Assembly: GCF_905250085.1 (NCBI RefSeq) | Contig: NZ_CAJNOB010000005.1 | Location: 1-59,860, forward strand | From: Candidatus Methylacidithermus pantelleriae | Lineage (GTDB): Bacteria > Verrucomicrobiota > Verrucomicrobiia > Methylacidiphilales > Methylacidiphilaceae | Length of the DNA: 59,860 nt | Direction of reading: 5' to 3' | Part shown: positions 46,709-58,831 of the stretch, piece after piece | Layout of the letters: every line of letters begins with the position of its first letter | Position numbering within the stretch: the first letter of the stretch is position 1 | The notes under the pieces: model-generated | Database searches by the model: none | What the model was told of the DNA's origin: nothing | What the model saw: only the letters and a program-made list of their open reading frames with translations | Program-made: the position numbers and the translations under genes

Positions 46709-46780
46709 AGGGCAGTAGCTCAATGGTAGAGTAGCGGTCTCCAAAACCGTTGGTTGGGGGTTCGAGTCCCTCCTGCCCTG
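46709..46780 (+). tRNA. tRNA-Trp (CCA)
   Basis: A 72-nt tRNA. Acceptor AGGGCAG pairs with CTGCCCT at 46773-46779. The anticodon loop CTCCAAA gives CCA. T-loop GGTTCGAGTCC. It lies between tuf and secE, 11 bp from the secE start. Confidence 0.95.
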
Positions 46781-46791
46781 CAGGCGTTGCT

Positions 46792-47103
46792 ATGGCGACT
46801 TCTCAGTCAGCTCTCTTAGATTGGATAACCTATGGGTTGCTAGCGGTTGCCGTTGGGGGAATTGGGTGGCTCCTATACCGGGATCGGAAGAAGATCCGGG
46901 TCTTTTTGGAAGAGACGTGGGTGGAGCTGAAAAAGTGTTCTTGGCCTTGGGATCCGGCCGAGAAAGGGCCCAAGAAGTTTCGTGAACTCATTGATTCGAC
47001 GGTAGTTGTGGTGATTTCTTCCATTCTTCTAGCCTCGATTGTGACGAGCATTGACTTTCTTTTGGCAAAGGTGGTGGGCTTTTTGACCAGGCTCCGGGTA
47101 TAA
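46792..47103 (+). CDS. secE: Preprotein translocase subunit SecE
   Basis: A 103-residue membrane subunit of the SecYEG channel. It has a first hydrophobic segment (ITYGLLAVAVGGIGWLLY), an amphipathic conserved segment ETWVELKKCSWPWDPAEKG (the usual ELKKVxWP pattern), and a second membrane helix (STVVVVISSILLASIVTSIDFLL). Some bacteria have only one membrane helix in SecE; here there are two. The ATG at 46792 begins right after tRNA-Trp. nusG follows after 90 bp. Confidence 0.94.
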   Translation: MATSQSALLDWITYGLLAVAVGGIGWLLYRDRKKIRVFLEETWVELKKCSWPWDPAEKGPKKFRELIDSTVVVVISSILLASIVTSIDFLLAKVVGFLTRLRV

Positions 47104-47193
47104 GAGAAATCTATCCCAAGGTAAGAGTGCACACTTGGGGGGGCAGGTTTCTTCCTCCCCTCGGGGCTTACTGCAGCGGGTGCAAAGGAAGGG

Positions 47194-47832
47194 ATGATGA
47201 TTGAGGTAAATGACAAGGAGAGGGCTTCGGTGGCCCAACAATCGCCGCAGGAGACCCGTTTGGGGACCGCTTCAACGACGGCGGAGCAGCAATGGTACAG
47301 TTTGCATGTTCTTTCTGGGCAGGAGGCCAAGGTAAAAAAAAGCATTGAGCAGCGTGCCAAGATTGAGGAGATGGGTGATCTCATTGGGCAGGTCGTCATC
47401 CCTGTGGAGCGCGTGTCAGAAATTCGCCGTGGGAAAAAGGTGGAGGCGGAGAGAAAACTTTTCCCCGGCTACGTCTTTGTCCAAATGAAACTCAGGGACG
47501 AAAAGAACAAGATTATTGAAAAGACGTGGTATTTTATTCGTGAAACGCCGGGAGTGATTGGTTTTGCTGACGGCGACAATCCTCTTCCAATGCCTCCTGA
47601 CCAGGTTGAGGCATTGTTGCGCCAGGTGCGGGAAGGCGAAGAGAAGGTGATCCCCAAGGTGGCATTTGCGGTGGGCGATCGAGTTCGGGTTGGCGATGGA
47701 CCCTTCCTAAATTCGGAAGGGGTGATTGAGGAGATCGACCCGGAGAAGGGAAAATTACGGGTTTCGGTGAGTATCTTTGGTCGTTCCACCCCGGTTGATC
47801 TTGAGTATTGGCAGGTAGAGAAAATTACTTGA
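47194..47832 (+). CDS. nusG: Transcription termination/antitermination factor NusG
   Basis: A 212-residue factor that binds RNA polymerase and couples it with Rho or the ribosome. After a 30-residue variable N-terminus comes the NGN domain (QQWYSLHVLSGQEAKVKKSIEQR, VVIPVERVSEIRRGKKVEAERKLFPGYVFVQM). The KOW domain near the end reads FAVGDRVRVGDGPFLNSEGVIEEIDPEKGKLRV. The ATG pair at 47194 and 47197 follows AAGGAAGGG. Confidence 0.97.
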   Translation: MMIEVNDKERASVAQQSPQETRLGTASTTAEQQWYSLHVLSGQEAKVKKSIEQRAKIEEMGDLIGQVVIPVERVSEIRRGKKVEAERKLFPGYVFVQMKLRDEKNKIIEKTWYFIRETPGVIGFADGDNPLPMPPDQVEALLRQVREGEEKVIPKVAFAVGDRVRVGDGPFLNSEGVIEEIDPEKGKLRVSVSIFGRSTPVDLEYWQVEKIT

Positions 47833-47919
47833 TTTGCGGGTAAATTCAGGCGATACTAAGTTTTTTGCTTGCTCCAACTCCAGAGCTCCTAGGCCAAGCG
47901 AACTTGGCGGAATGTCCTT

Positions 47920-48345
47920 ATGGCTAAGGAAGTGAAAGCGGTGGTTCGTCTCCAGATCCCGGCAGGGCAGGCTAACCCTGCTCCTCCGGTGGGCCCTGCG
48001 CTGGGCCAGCACGGCGTGAACATCATGGCTTTCTGCAAGGAGTTTAACGCGGCCACCCAGAAGGAAGCGGGGAATATTCTGCCGGTGGTGATTACGATCT
48101 ATAAGGACAAGACCTTTTCCTTTATTACGAAATCACCCCCGGCGTCGGCGCTTTTGAAAAAAGCCGCCAATATAGCCAGTGGTTCCAAGGAGCCCAATCG
48201 GGTCAAGGTAGGGCAGGTGACACGGGCACAAGTGAAAGAAATCGCTCGGATCAAGCAAAAGGATCTCAATTGTGATTCGGAGGAGGCAGCCATCCGGATG
48301 ATTGCTGGAACGGCCCGCAGCATGGGGATTGAAATTGTTGGGTAG
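47920..48345 (+). CDS. rplK: 50S ribosomal protein L11
   Basis: A 141-residue protein of the ribosomal GTPase-associated centre. The N-terminal motif [33 protein letters not shown] and the C-terminal rRNA-binding domain ([37 protein letters not shown]) are intact. It is followed by rplA after 36 bp. Confidence 0.98.
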   Translation: MAKEVKAVVRLQIPAGQANPAPPVGPALGQHGVNIMAFCKEFNAATQKEAGNILPVVITIYKDKTFSFITKSPPASALLKKAANIASGSKEPNRVKVGQVTRAQVKEIARIKQKDLNCDSEEAAIRMIAGTARSMGIEIVG

Positions 48346-48381
48346 AGGAAAGAAAAAGGGTCGTGGGAGAGAAACGGGCGT

Positions 48382-49083
48382 ATGGCGGTAGCTCATAGCA
48401 AGAGGTACCAAGAGGCGTCCCGGCTGGTTGAGCCGGGTAAGGTTTATGATCTGGCCGAGGCGATCCGGATTTTGAAAGCGATGCCCCCGGCGCGTTTTGA
48501 TCAGTCCGTGGAACTGGCCATGAAGTTAGGGGTCGATCCCAAGCAAAGCGACCAGATGGTTCGAGGGGCCGTGACCCTTCCCCATGGGACAGGGAAGAAA
48601 GTTCGAATCTTGGTCTTTGCCAAAGGGGAGGCAGCTGAACGAGCCCGGAAGGCGGGTGCCGATTATGTGGGCCTGGAGGACTTGGTCCGGAAGATCACCG
48701 AGGGGTTTCTGGATTTTGATGTGGCGATCGCTACACCGGAAGCGATGACGGAGGTCCGCAAGCTGGGAAAGATTTTGGGTCCTCGAGGACTTATGCCGAA
48801 TCCGAAAACGGGAACTGTAACGGACAATGTGGAAAGGGCGATCGCCGAGTGCCGTGCGGGTCGGGTAGAGTTTAAGCTCGATAAAAACGGTAACATTCAT
48901 CTTTTGGTTGGGAAAATCTCCTTCGCGGAATCCGCCTTGCAAGAAAATGTTCGGGCGGCGGTTGAGGCAGTAGTGCGTGCCCGCCCGGCCAGTGCGAAAG
49001 GGCGATACATTGAGAGCGCCGCGTTATCCCTCACGTTTTCGCCATCGGTACGGATTGATGCGGCAAGTTTGGTCAAACATTGA
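48382..49083 (+). CDS. rplA: 50S ribosomal protein L1
   Basis: A 233-residue protein of the L1 stalk. Family patterns include [54 protein letters not shown] and [22 protein letters not shown]. In many bacteria L1 binds its own mRNA to repress the rplK-rplA unit. No such hairpin was checked here. Confidence 0.98.
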   Translation: MAVAHSKRYQEASRLVEPGKVYDLAEAIRILKAMPPARFDQSVELAMKLGVDPKQSDQMVRGAVTLPHGTGKKVRILVFAKGEAAERARKAGADYVGLEDLVRKITEGFLDFDVAIATPEAMTEVRKLGKILGPRGLMPNPKTGTVTDNVERAIAECRAGRVEFKLDKNGNIHLLVGKISFAESALQENVRAAVEAVVRARPASAKGRYIESAALSLTFSPSVRIDAASLVKH

Positions 49084-49197
49084 GGAAGTGATTCTTTTGT
49101 CCTCAAAGCGGGTTAGTAGGAAAGCCCAAAAGGCAGGAGTCAAAACCAATGGCAGCTTTTTTGCTAGATCCACGGGAGGTTGGGTAGCGGGAAGAGC

Positions 49198-49752
49198 ATG
49201 AGAGAGGAAAAGCGTTTCCTGGTCGAGGAAATCCGGCAACGGATCCGGGGGTCCTCCTATCTAATCTTCTGTGACTTTACTGGCCTGGATGTGGGGGCTC
49301 TCTCTGAGTTACGGCGGCGGCTCAAGCAGGCTGGCAGTCGTTCGTGTGTGGTCAAAAATACCCTGTTGCAGCTGGCGCTGGAGGCTGAGGGATGGGGGTC
49401 CGCGAATGGCTTTCTTACAGGCCCAACCATGGTGGTTGCTGGGAATGACGATGCGATCTCGGCTGCGAAGGTTTTGGCAAGTTTTGCGACGGAATTTCAA
49501 AAGCCGCGGATTAAGGGCGGGTTTCTGGAGCGAGCTTCCTTGGACGGATCGCAGTGGGAAGCGTTGGCGGCGCTGCCGCCCAGGGAGGTTCTTTTGGCAC
49601 GATTCCTTGGGGTTCTTTCGGCACCGGCCAGTCGCATGCTTTCTCTCCTAATCGCGCCGGCGAGCGGCCTAGCAAGGCTGTTAGGAGAGAAAGCGAAAAA
49701 GGAGGCTGGGCACCGAAACGCGGAGGAACCGACAGGGGAAAAAGGGAGTTAA
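49198..49752 (+). CDS. rplJ: 50S ribosomal protein L10
   Basis: A 184-residue stalk base that carries L7/L12 dimers. Family pattern: REEKRFLVEEIRQRIRGSSYLIFCDFTGLDVGALSELRRRLKQAG, CVVKNTLLQLALE, LTGPTMVVAGNDDA, LPPREVLLARFLGVLSAPAS, then a charged C-terminal helix that binds L7/L12. The ATG at 49198 has GGGAAG close by; the frame can also be read from a TTG at 49180. The 114-bp spacer after rplA may carry the L10 autoregulatory leader. Confidence 0.96.
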   Translation: MREEKRFLVEEIRQRIRGSSYLIFCDFTGLDVGALSELRRRLKQAGSRSCVVKNTLLQLALEAEGWGSANGFLTGPTMVVAGNDDAISAAKVLASFATEFQKPRIKGGFLERASLDGSQWEALAALPPREVLLARFLGVLSAPASRMLSLLIAPASGLARLLGEKAKKEAGHRNAEEPTGEKGS

Positions 49753-49884
49753 GATGGCAAGGAGGAAGCTGGTGTTGCGTGCACAAGGGATGGGGGAGAG
49801 ACCGAGATAGGATTTTCTTTCCAGTGAGAGAAGGCTGCATGAAGTCGAAACGGGAAAAACGACGGTGAAAGGAGGTCGGAAACG

Positions 49885-50280
49885 ATGGCGGATCTAGACG
49901 CAATAGTGGAACAGCTGAGTCAGTTGACCGTTCTTGAGGTTTCGGAGCTGACGAAGAAACTCGAGGCCCGTTGGGGGGTGACTGCCGCCGCTCCCGTGGC
50001 GGTGGCCGGTGTAGCCGGTGTACCGGTGGCCGGCGAGGCAGCTCCCGCTCCCAAGGAAGAGGCCAAGACGACGTTTGACGTCATTCTCAAGGAGGTTGGG
50101 CCCAATAAAATTGCGGTCATTAAAGAGGTTCGTGCCGCAGTAAGCGGGCTAGGCCTTGCAGAGGCCAAGGCTCTCGTAGAAAGCGCTCCGAAGCCGATCA
50201 AACAGGGGGTAACGAAAGAGGAAGCGGAAGCCATCCGGAAAAAGATTGAAGCGGTCGGAGCCAAGGTGGAGATCCAGTAA
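49885..50280 (+). CDS. rplL: 50S ribosomal protein L7/L12
   Basis: A 131-residue stalk protein. It has an N-terminal dimerisation helix ([24 protein letters not shown]), an alanine/valine/glycine-rich hinge (about 38-60), and the C-terminal domain with [45 protein letters not shown]. It is preceded by a GGAGG-type ribosome site (AAAGGAGGTCGG). It lies 132 bp downstream of rplJ. Confidence 0.97.
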   Translation: MADLDAIVEQLSQLTVLEVSELTKKLEARWGVTAAAPVAVAGVAGVPVAGEAAPAPKEEAKTTFDVILKEVGPNKIAVIKEVRAAVSGLGLAEAKALVESAPKPIKQGVTKEEAEAIRKKIEAVGAKVEIQ

Positions 50281-50390
50281 CCAGTGGCCCGATTGACTGG
50301 ATCTAGCGAAGCTTTTTCGTGTTCCCCTTGCCTCGGTCGGCCCCGGGGAAGGGGAGGTGATATGCTGCAGGCCCTCGAAGGAGGCATCCT

Positions 50391-53300
50391 ATGACGACGA
50401 CGGTAAAAGATATTCCTCGGAGGGATTTTGGCAGGATTCGGGAAGCGATTCCGGTGCCTAACCTCATTGAGCATCAGATTCGTTCCTATGAGGATTTTTT
50501 GCAGTTGGATGTACCTTCCCATCTAAGAAAAAATGAGGGTCTACACGGGGTTTTTCAGGAAGTTTTTCCTATTGAAAGTTATGATGGGAAGGCAAGACTA
50601 GAATATGTCTCCTATACTATTGAAAATCCCAAGTTCAGTTATCTCGACTGCATTCGAGAGGGACAAACGTACGCCGCTCCCCTGTATGTGACGTTTCGAC
50701 TGGTTCACGAAGCTGGGGTGAAAGAAGAGAAGGTCTATATGGGGGAACTCCCGATGATGACGCCCCAGGGAAGTTTTGTTATTAACGGGGCCGAGCGTGT
50801 GATTGTTAGTCAGTTACATCGCTCTCCGGGAATTTGTTTTGAATCTTCGGTTTTGACGAATGGTCGCATGGTTTTTGCTTATCGAGTTATCCCGGACCGG
50901 GGGACCTGGTTGGAGGTTGGCTTGGACGCTTTGGATCTTATCTATGTTCATTTGGATCGCCGGAAGAAGCGGAGGAAATTTTTGATTACTACCTTGCTGC
51001 GAGCGTTGGCGGCCATTCCTGCCACGGGTTCCAAGGAGGGGAGCCGGTTGCTTGGATCCGGTACGGATGAGGATATTCTTAAGCTTTTCTATCGGCTCGA
51101 AGAGTGGGATGTCTCGCGTGAGGTGAGCGAGGAGAAGCTCGCGAACCGGGTTCTTGTACACGATATTCCCGACCCAGCTGTCCCGGAAAGCTTTCTTGCT
51201 CGTGCATTTCAGCCGCTGACAAGGAATCTTTTGCGGCAGATGGCAGAGCGGGGGTTACGCCGTGTTAAGGTTGTCAACATTTCGGAGGATGAATGTATCG
51301 TAAAGTGTCTCAAGAAAGATCCGGCGAAGGATCCAGAGGAGGCACTGAAGGAAATTTACCGGAGACTCCGGCCGGGAGATCCTCCTACCGTTTCGAACGC
51401 CAAGATTTTGATCCGCCGTCTCTTTTTTGATCCCAAACGGTATGACCTTAGCCGGGTGGGCCGGTACAAGTTGAATCAGAAACTGGGCATCTCCGTCGAT
51501 CCTGAGGTTCGAACGCTTACGGCGGAGGATATCGTCGCGGCGACCCGGTATCTTTTGGGTCTTCGAAAGGGGGAGGGGAGCACCGATGATATTGACCACT
51601 TAGGCAGTCGGCGCGTGCGGACGGTGGGAGAACTGGTGGCCAACCAGTGTCGGGTTGGGCTTGCGCGGACCGAGCGGTTGGTGAAGGAGCGAATGACGCT
51701 TTTTGATGTCAACACCGAGGCGATGACGCCCCAAAAGTTGATTAATCCTAAGGCTCTGTCAGCTACGATTCGGGACTTCTTTGCTCGGAGTCAATTATCC
51801 CAGCTTATGGATCATACCAATCCGCTTTCCGAGTTGACCCATAAGCGCAGGCTATCGGCTTTGGGGCCCGGAGGGCTTTCGAGGGAAAGGGCAGGTTTTG
51901 AGGTGCGAGACGTCCATCCGTCTCACTATGGAAGGATTTGCCCAATTGAAACACCGGAAGGGCCGAACATTGGGCTCATTGCTTCCATGTCCTGTTATGC
52001 CCGGGTGAACGAGTACGGCTTTTTGGAGACACCGTATCGGAAAGTGGTGGACGGCCGGGTGACCGACGAGATTGTGTATCTGACCGCGGATGAGGAGGAA
52101 AAATACGTCGTCGCTATGGCCAATTCTCTTTTGGATGAAGAAGGCCGGTTCCTCGAGAAAAAGGTTTCGGCACGTGTGAAGGGTGAGTTCCGAGAGGTGG
52201 ATCCTAGTTTGGTCCATTTTATGGATGTCTCGCCAAAACAACTCGTTTCGGTCGCCGCAAGTCTTATCCCATTTTTGGAGCATGACGATGCAAACCGTGC
52301 TCTTATGGGGTCAAACATGCAGAGGCAGGCAGTGCCTTTGATCACGACTGAGGCTCCTACGGTAGGGACTGGGATGGAGGCGAAGGTCGCTCGTGATACG
52401 CAAGCAGTCGTGCTTAGCGAGATGGATGGCAAGGTTGCGTACGTTGACGGTGGAAAGATTATCCTTACGAAGGACGGGAAGCTTCCTGAAAGTAGGCGCA
52501 AGTGGAAGCATAACCCCCGAGATGGAATGTGCATCTATGAGCTCAAGAAGTTTATGCGCTCCAATTCTGGGACGTGCATCAATCAAAAACCAATTGTGCG
52601 CAAAGGGGATTTGGTATCGAAGGGCCAGGTCATTGCGGATGGACCGTGCACGGCAAGGGGGGAATTGGCGTTAGGGAGGAACCTTTTGGTGGCATTTATG
52701 CCATGGAATGGGTATAACTTTGAGGACGCGATTCTTGTTTCGGAGCGATTGATCAAGGAGGACGTCTTTACAAGCATTCATATTGATGAGTTTGAGATTA
52801 CGGCCCGAGACACCAAGCTTGGTCCGGAGGAGATTACTCGGGACATTCCCAATGTGGGGGACGAAGCGCTCAAGAATCTAGGTCCCGATGGCGTTGTCCG
52901 CGTCGGAGCCGAGGTCAAGCCGGGCGACATTTTGGTGGGGAAAATTACTCCCAAAACGGAGACGGAGCTCGCTCCGGAGGAGCGGCTTCTTCGGGCCATT
53001 TTTGGTGACAAGGCGGCGGATGTCAAAGACTCTTCCCTGCGCGTGCCTAGTGGCACGTATGGAATAGTAATGGACGTCAAGGTTTCGTCTGGGAATGCAC
53101 GGGTTCAAAAGGTGAAATTAACTCCCTCGGAAGCAAAACAGAAAATTAAGGAGATTGAAGAGCGTTACGCACAAAAGGAAACGGATCTTCGCGAGCAGCT
53201 CACTCAAGCTCTTTCGAATATCCTTCTTAATGAAAAGATTCCTTTGGATGTTGTGAATGCTGAGACAGGTGAGATTATCATCCCAGCCAATCGGAAGATC

Positions 53301-54338
53301 ACCAAGACGCTTTTGCGCAAACTAGCTGAGGTGTATGATCATATCGAGATCGACCCAAGTCCGGTACGAAACAAGATTATGGAAATTATTAATGCCTTTG
53401 AGTCCAAATTCGAGCAACTCCGAAACGAGAAAGAGCTAGAACTGGATCAAGTCGAAAGCGGGGATGAGATTGAGCCGGGGATTATTAAGCAGGTCAAGGT
53501 GTACATTGCAAGCAAGCGTAAGCTTTCGGTGGGAGACAAGATGGCGGGCCGGCATGGGAATAAGGGTGTCGTTGCGAAGATTGTTGCCGAGGAGGACATG
53601 CCCTTTCTGCCGGATGGCACGCCCGTTGACATTGTGCTGAACCCCCTTGGGGTACCGTCTCGCATGAACGTGGGGCAGGTGCTGGAGACGCACCTGGGGA
53701 TTGCGGCGGAAAAACTTGGTTTTAAGGTTGCCAGTCCGGTATTTGATGGAGTGAAAGAGGATCAGATTCGTGCTTTTTTGAAAGAAGCCGGGCTGGATGA
53801 GGATGGAAAAACAGTTTTGTACGATGGGCGGACAGGTGAGCCGTTTGATCAGCGAGTCGTGGTGGGGATTATCTACATGATGAAGCTCCATCATATGGTG
53901 GCGGATAAGATTCACGCTCGGGCAGTTGGCCCTTACTCTTTAGTCACCCAACAGCCCTTGGGTGGAAAGGCTCAATATGGGGGACAACGCTTTGGAGAGA
54001 TGGAAGTGTGGGCGATGGAAGCGTATGGCGCGGGTTATACGTTGCAGGAGTTATTGACGGTGAAATCCGACGATGTTTCCGGAAGAACACGGATTTATGA
54101 GGCCATTGTCAAAGGGGAAAACTACCTTGATCCGGGCACTCCTGAATCGTTTAACGTGCTGGTCAAGGAGCTTCAGGGATTGTGCCTGGACGTTAAGGTA
54201 GGGCCGAGGTCGGGGGTGCTGGACGGTGCTGGTGGAAGCACCCGATCCCTGGCCGAGGCGGAGTCCCGGGTCAATGGAAGGAAAACCTGGCCGGTGGAGA
54301 CGACTCCGTCTTCGGAGGGTGACGGAGAGGCAAGCTAA
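50391..54338 (+). CDS. rpoB: RNA polymerase beta subunit
   Basis: A 1315-residue catalytic subunit. Recognisable parts include [30 protein letters not shown], the rifampicin-binding region [15 protein letters not shown] and [12 protein letters not shown] near residues 463-500, [10 protein letters not shown] near 1052 in the active-centre cleft, and the C-terminal anchor [24 protein letters not shown]. The usual rifampicin-contact residues are unchanged, so resistance from this gene is not expected. A 26-residue serine/glycine-rich tail ends the protein. Start follows GGAGG. rpoC begins 85 bp downstream. Confidence 0.99.
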   Translation: MTTTVKDIPRRDFGRIREAIPVPNLIEHQIRSYEDFLQLDVPSHLRKNEGLHGVFQEVFPIESYDGKARLEYVSYTIENPKFSYLDCIREGQTYAAPLYVTFRLVHEAGVKEEKVYMGELPMMTPQGSFVINGAERVIVSQLHRSPGICFESSVLTNGRMVFAYRVIPDRGTWLEVGLDALDLIYVHLDRRKKRRKFLITTLLRALAAIPATGSKEGSRLLGSGTDEDILKLFYRLEEWDVSREVSEEKLANRVLVHDIPDPAVPESFLARAFQPLTRNLLRQMAERGLRRVKVVNISEDECIVKCLKKDPAKDPEEALKEIYRRLRPGDPPTVSNAKILIRRLFFDPKRYDLSRVGRYKLNQKLGISVDPEVRTLTAEDIVAATRYLLGLRKGEGSTDDIDHLGSRRVRTVGELVANQCRVGLARTERLVKERMTLFDVNTEAMTPQKLINPKALSATIRDFFARSQLSQLMDHTNPLSELTHKRRLSALGPGGLSRERAGFEVRDVHPSHYGRICPIETPEGPNIGLIASMSCYARVNEYGFLETPYRKVVDGRVTDEIVYLTADEEEKYVVAMANSLLDEEGRFLEKKVSARVKGEFREVDPSLVHFMDVSPKQLVSVAASLIPFLEHDDANRALMGSNMQRQAVPLITTEAPTVGTGMEAKVARDTQAVVLSEMDGKVAYVDGGKIILTKDGKLPESRRKWKHNPRDGMCIYELKKFMRSNSGTCINQKPIVRKGDLVSKGQVIADGPCTARGELALGRNLLVAFMPWNGYNFEDAILVSERLIKEDVFTSIHIDEFEITARDTKLGPEEITRDIPNVGDEALKNLGPDGVVRVGAEVKPGDILVGKITPKTETELAPEERLLRAIFGDKAADVKDSSLRVPSGTYGIVMDVKVSSGNARVQKVKLTPSEAKQKIKEIEERYAQKETDLREQLTQALSNILLNEKIPLDVVNAETGEIIIPANRKITKTLLRKLAEVYDHIEIDPSPVRNKIMEIINAFESKFEQLRNEKELELDQVESGDEIEPGIIKQVKVYIASKRKLSVGDKMAGRHGNKGVVAKIVAEEDMPFLPDGTPVDIVLNPLGVPSRMNVGQVLETHLGIAAEKLGFKVASPVFDGVKEDQIRAFLKEAGLDEDGKTVLYDGRTGEPFDQRVVVGIIYMMKLHHMVADKIHARAVGPYSLVTQQPLGGKAQYGGQRFGEMEVWAMEAYGAGYTLQELLTVKSDDVSGRTRIYEAIVKGENYLDPGTPESFNVLVKELQGLCLDVKVGPRSGVLDGAGGSTRSLAEAESRVNGRKTWPVETTPSSEGDGEAS

Positions 54339-54422
54339 GGAAGTCGGGCCCAAGCTCGATTGGGAAAAGAAGGTGCTAGCGGTGGGATGAAGCAAGGATT
54401 GTAGGGGGAGAGCAAGAGAGCC

Positions 54423-57400
54423 ATGAGCAAGGAAACGACCATTGCAAGAGAAATTCTGGGTTTGGAGCGTTCGGTAGGGTTTGACCAGGTCCGGATTGCC
54501 ATTGCGTCTCCTGAGATGATTGAGAGTTGGAGCCGGGGAGAGGTCAAAAATCCGGAGACCATCAACTACCGTACCTTTAAACCGGAGAAGGGTGGACTCT
54601 TTTGCGAGAGAATCTTTGGCCCGACCAAGGATTGGGAGTGTGCGTGCGGAAAATACAAGCGGATCAAGTACAAGGGTGTCGTTTGTGATCGTTGTGGAGT
54701 GGAGGTGACCCTGTCCCGGGTACGGCGGGAAAGGATGGGCCATATTAAGCTTGCCGTTCCGGTAGCGCACATTTGGTTTCTCAAATGCATGCCCAGCCGG
54801 CTGGGTCTTATGATGGACATGACCGCTCGTGATTTGGAGCGAGTGGTGTACTACGAGGATTATTTGGTGGTCGACCCTGGCTCCACGCCGCTTAAGCCCA
54901 AGCAGCTTCTGTCAGAACAAGAATATCGGGAAGCAATCGAAGAATATGGCCCGAGCGCGTTTGTTGCCAAGATGGGGGCAGAGGCGATTCGGGACGTTCT
55001 CAAAAAGGTCGACCTTCACGAGCTTGCGACGCAACTTTCGGAAGCTTTGGCCAATACCAAAAGCAAGCAATTGCGCAAGAAAATCGCCAAGCGCCTCAAA
55101 TTGGTTCAAGGATTTATCCAATCCGGGACTCGCCCGGAATGGATGATCCTGGAAGTGCTTCCGGTCATTCCGCCTGATCTGCGCCCGCTCGTTCCCCTGG
55201 AGGGTGGGAGATTTGCTACTTCGGACTTAAATGATCTGTATCGGCGGGTGATCAATCGCAATAATCGCTTGCGGACGCTATTGCAGCTTAAGACCCCGGA
55301 AGTCATCATCCGAAACGAAAAGCGAATGCTGCAGGAGGCAGTAGATGCTCTTTTGGACAACGGGCGTCACGGCCGTCCTGTGACGGGAGCGGGGAACCGG
55401 CCGCTTAAGTCGCTTTCGGATATGCTCAAGGGGAAAACCGGGCGGTTCCGGCTCAATCTTCTGGGCAAGAGGGTCGATTATAGCGGGCGGTCTGTGATTG
55501 TGATTGGTCCGGAACTGAAGCTTCACCAGTGCGGGTTACCCAAGAAGATGGCTCTGGTGCTTTTTGAACCATTTATCATCCGTCGGCTTCGCGAGCTGGG
55601 CCATGTTCATACGGTCCGCAGCGCCAAAAAGATGATCGAGCGCCAGGAGTCGATCGTGTGGGATATTCTGGAGGAAGTCACCAAAGGGCACCCGGTACTG
55701 CTCAACCGCGCTCCCACACTTCACCGGCTTTCGATTCAGGCTTTTGAGCCCGTGCTGATTGAAGGCGATGCCATTCGCATTCATCCCCTGGTGTGCACCG
55801 CATACAACGCCGACTTTGATGGCGACCAGATGGCGGTTCACGTTCCCATATCGATTGAATCCCTTTTGGAAGCCCATCTTTTGATGCTAGCTCCCAACAA
55901 TCTTTTTTCGCCGTCGAGCGGGAAGCCGATTACAACCCCTACGCAAGATATTACCCTTGGATGTTACTATCTTACGTTGCCTCCAAGGAAATCGGTTCTC
56001 GCTCAGAAGAAGGAGAGTCGGTTGCTTCTCTTTGAGAGTCCCGACGAGGTTCTTTTTGCTCATGCTGATGGAATTATTAAAACCCATGAATGGGTGCTTC
56101 TGAAAAATCCCGATTACGGGAAAGATACGATATTCGGAGAAAAGGACAAAAAGCTTATTCAAACGACGGCTGGTCGGGTGTTGTTTAACCAAATCTGGCC
56201 ACCGGAACTGGGGTTCTACAACCGGACTGCAGGAAAGAAACAACTCGGAGAACTCATTGTTCGGTGCTACCAAATCGCCGGGCATGAAAAGACTGTCGCC
56301 TGCCTGGACGCGCTGAAGCAGCTGGGATTCCGGGAGGCTAGCAAGGCAGGAATTTCCATCGGGATTGATGATATGATCATACCGGCGGAGAAGGAAAAAG
56401 TGATCAAGCGGGCATATGAACGGGTGGCCGTAGTCGAGAAGCAGTATCGGGCGGGGGCGATCACCGATGGCGAAAGGTATAACAAGATTATTGATATCTG
56501 GACACAGGCGACGGAGGAAATTTCAAGCGTGATGTTCCGGACCCTGGAGGCAAACTTGGACCGGACGGAGTACAACCCACTCTTTCTCATGGTGGATTCC
56601 GGGGCCCGGGGTAACCGGCAACAGGTGCGGCAGCTTGCGGGAATCCGTGGGCTTATGGCCAAACCATCCGGGGATATTATCGAGCGGCCGATCATTTCCA
56701 ATTTCCGTGAAGGATTGTCCGTTCTTGAGTATTTCATTAGCACCCATGGAGCGAGAAAGGGGTTAGCGGATACGGCGCTTAAGACCGCAGATGCGGGTTA
56801 CATGACGCGGAAGCTGCACGATGTGGCTCAGGACGTGATCGTGCTCGAGGAAGATTGTGGCACAATCGCGGGCATTTGGGTGAAGGCGGTATATGAGGGG
56901 GATGAAGAGATTATTAAGCTCTCGGATCGGATTGTGGGTCGGGTGTCTTGCGAGGAAATTGTGGATCCGGTGAGCCGGAAGGTAATTGTGAGCGTGAACG
57001 AACTCATCGATGAAAAGAAGGCGCTTGCGATTGAACGGCTCGGGATCGAACAAGTGCGCATCCGCTCGGTGCTGACTTGTGAGACCAAGGGTGGGGTGTG
57101 TGCACGGTGCTACGGGCTCAATCTGGCGACTGGGCAGATGGCCAAGGTGGGTGAATCGGTGGGAGTCATTGCCGCCCAATCCATTGGAGAGCCCGGAACC
57201 CAGTTGACGATGCGGACGTTCCATATTGGCGGGACGGCTTCCCAGGTGTTCAAGCAGCCGCAGATCCGAGCCAAAAACGACGGGTTGGTGCAGTACATTG
57301 ACCTGCGTGTCGTGCAGTCGGTGGAAGGGCATTTCATTGTTTTGAATAAAAACGGGTTTGTTGCCATCGTGGATGCAAGTGGGCGAGAGCTTGAGCGACA

Positions 57401-58562
57401 CGCGGTGGTCGTCGGGGCCTTCATCTCGGTTGCGGACGGCGCTCCTGTGAAAAAAGGGCAGGTTTTTGTGCAATGGGATCCCTATAACATCCCCATTCTG
57501 ACGGAGAAAAGTGGGATTGTGGAGTTCCGCGACATCAAGGAAGGGGAGACGATGAAGCGGGAGCTCAACGAAGTTACAAAACAGGTGGAGACTGTCATCA
57601 TTGAACACAAGCATGACCTACATCCCCAGATTGTCATTTTAGATGAGAAAACGGGTGAGGTTTTAGCGTCGTATAGTATCCCCGCGGGCGCGCATATTGA
57701 AGTCAAAGAGGGGGAGAAGGTCGAAGCTGGGAAACGATTGGCGAAAACACCCAGGAAAGTGGTAAAGACGAAAGATATTACGGGTGGGCTCCCACGGGTA
57801 GCGGAGCTTTTTGAAGCCAGGAGACCGAAGGACGCCGCGGAAATTGCGCGTATTGATGGGATTGTGGAGGATGGAGGGATTGTCAGGGGCCGCCGGCGTC
57901 TCTTGATTCGAGATCCGGAGACAGGTCAGGAGGAGGAACACCTGATCCCTCTGTCGAAACACCTCATCGTCTTTAAGGGGGATCGAGTAAAAAAGGGTCA
58001 ACAGCTAACGGAAGGACCGGTGGCCCCGCAAGAGATTTTGGACGTTTGTGGGCCCTACGAGTTGCAAGAGTATCTTCTCAATGAGGTGCAGGAGGTCTAC
58101 CGGCTCCAAGGGGTCGAGATTAACGACAAGCACATCGAAATTATTATCCGGCAAATGCTGCGGAAGGTGAAGATTCTGGATGCTGGGGATACGTCGTTTC
58201 TGTGGGGTGAGCTGGTGGATCGACTCGAGTTTGAGCGGGAGAACCGGGAAGTAGAGGCCAAGGGGGGCAAGCCAGCGGAAGCGGTGCCGGTCCTCTTGGG
58301 AATCACCAAGGCATCGCTGGAAACGGATAGCTTTATTGCCGCCGCAAGTTTTCAGGATACGACGCGGGTGCTCACGGAGGCTGCAACCTTGGGCCGGGTC
58401 GATTACCTTAAGGGCTTTAAGGAAAATATTATCCTCGGAAACTTGATTCCTGCGGGTACGGGGTTTCGGAAGTATCGAAACTTGCGACTTGTGGAGGTGG
58501 GCCAGCCCTCGAAGACGGAAGGCGGGGAAGTATTGGAGGCAGGAACTGCAGCTGCGCTGTAA
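54423..58562 (+). CDS. rpoC: RNA polymerase beta-prime subunit
   Basis: A 1379-residue catalytic subunit, complete. The N-terminal zinc site has Cys73, Cys75, Cys88 and Cys91. The magnesium-binding motif [12 protein letters not shown] has Asp464, Asp466 and Asp468. The second zinc site lies in [17 protein letters not shown], followed by the trigger-loop region [24 protein letters not shown]. The C-terminal part carries [12 protein letters not shown]-type and [28 protein letters not shown] patterns. It closes the ribosomal/RNA polymerase block; no rpsL follows within the 1.3 kb left in the window. Confidence 0.99.
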   Translation: MSKETTIAREILGLERSVGFDQVRIAIASPEMIESWSRGEVKNPETINYRTFKPEKGGLFCERIFGPTKDWECACGKYKRIKYKGVVCDRCGVEVTLSRVRRERMGHIKLAVPVAHIWFLKCMPSRLGLMMDMTARDLERVVYYEDYLVVDPGSTPLKPKQLLSEQEYREAIEEYGPSAFVAKMGAEAIRDVLKKVDLHELATQLSEALANTKSKQLRKKIAKRLKLVQGFIQSGTRPEWMILEVLPVIPPDLRPLVPLEGGRFATSDLNDLYRRVINRNNRLRTLLQLKTPEVIIRNEKRMLQEAVDALLDNGRHGRPVTGAGNRPLKSLSDMLKGKTGRFRLNLLGKRVDYSGRSVIVIGPELKLHQCGLPKKMALVLFEPFIIRRLRELGHVHTVRSAKKMIERQESIVWDILEEVTKGHPVLLNRAPTLHRLSIQAFEPVLIEGDAIRIHPLVCTAYNADFDGDQMAVHVPISIESLLEAHLLMLAPNNLFSPSSGKPITTPTQDITLGCYYLTLPPRKSVLAQKKESRLLLFESPDEVLFAHADGIIKTHEWVLLKNPDYGKDTIFGEKDKKLIQTTAGRVLFNQIWPPELGFYNRTAGKKQLGELIVRCYQIAGHEKTVACLDALKQLGFREASKAGISIGIDDMIIPAEKEKVIKRAYERVAVVEKQYRAGAITDGERYNKIIDIWTQATEEISSVMFRTLEANLDRTEYNPLFLMVDSGARGNRQQVRQLAGIRGLMAKPSGDIIERPIISNFREGLSVLEYFISTHGARKGLADTALKTADAGYMTRKLHDVAQDVIVLEEDCGTIAGIWVKAVYEGDEEIIKLSDRIVGRVSCEEIVDPVSRKVIVSVNELIDEKKALAIERLGIEQVRIRSVLTCETKGGVCARCYGLNLATGQMAKVGESVGVIAAQSIGEPGTQLTMRTFHIGGTASQVFKQPQIRAKNDGLVQYIDLRVVQSVEGHFIVLNKNGFVAIVDASGRELERHAVVVGAFISVADGAPVKKGQVFVQWDPYNIPILTEKSGIVEFRDIKEGETMKRELNEVTKQVETVIIEHKHDLHPQIVILDEKTGEVLASYSIPAGAHIEVKEGEKVEAGKRLAKTPRKVVKTKDITGGLPRVAELFEARRPKDAAEIARIDGIVEDGGIVRGRRRLLIRDPETGQEEEHLIPLSKHLIVFKGDRVKKGQQLTEGPVAPQEILDVCGPYELQEYLLNEVQEVYRLQGVEINDKHIEIIIRQMLRKVKILDAGDTSFLWGELVDRLEFERENREVEAKGGKPAEAVPVLLGITKASLETDSFIAAASFQDTTRVLTEAATLGRVDYLKGFKENIILGNLIPAGTGFRKYRNLRLVEVGQPSKTEGGEVLEAGTAAAL

Positions 58563-58831
58563 GGGGTCTGCCGTTTTTGGAGAGGAGTTGCCTGGCTCGT
58601 CTCGTCGATCTATGGCAGCTGGTGGGAGGCCGTGGTCTCCTAGCCCCAGGTAGGCCCGGGCCGATGCCTATGGGGCAAGATCTCTAGTCCTTGGATTGAC
58701 CTAATCTAAGGTCAGGACGGGAAGAACGGGTTACTATTCCATGTTTCTTTTGTCCCCAGGAGGAGGAAGAGGCGGCAGAGCAGAACGATGTCGCGAGGAT
58801 TGATGGCCACTGCGTCAGGCGTTCTAGTTAG
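58563..58831. other. Intergenic stretch between rpoC and IS element
   Basis: About 270 bp. TGACCT and AGGTCA at about 58697-58714 form a short inverted repeat without a T-run, too weak to call a terminator. The insertion sequence begins at about 58832. Confidence 0.45.

Noticed and set aside
56763-57614. 283-codon minus-strand frame inside rpoC
   Set aside because: Shadow of rpoC; no family pattern.
58697-58714. Inverted repeat TGACCT/AGGTCA after rpoC as a terminator
   Set aside because: Six base pairs only and no T-run follows.
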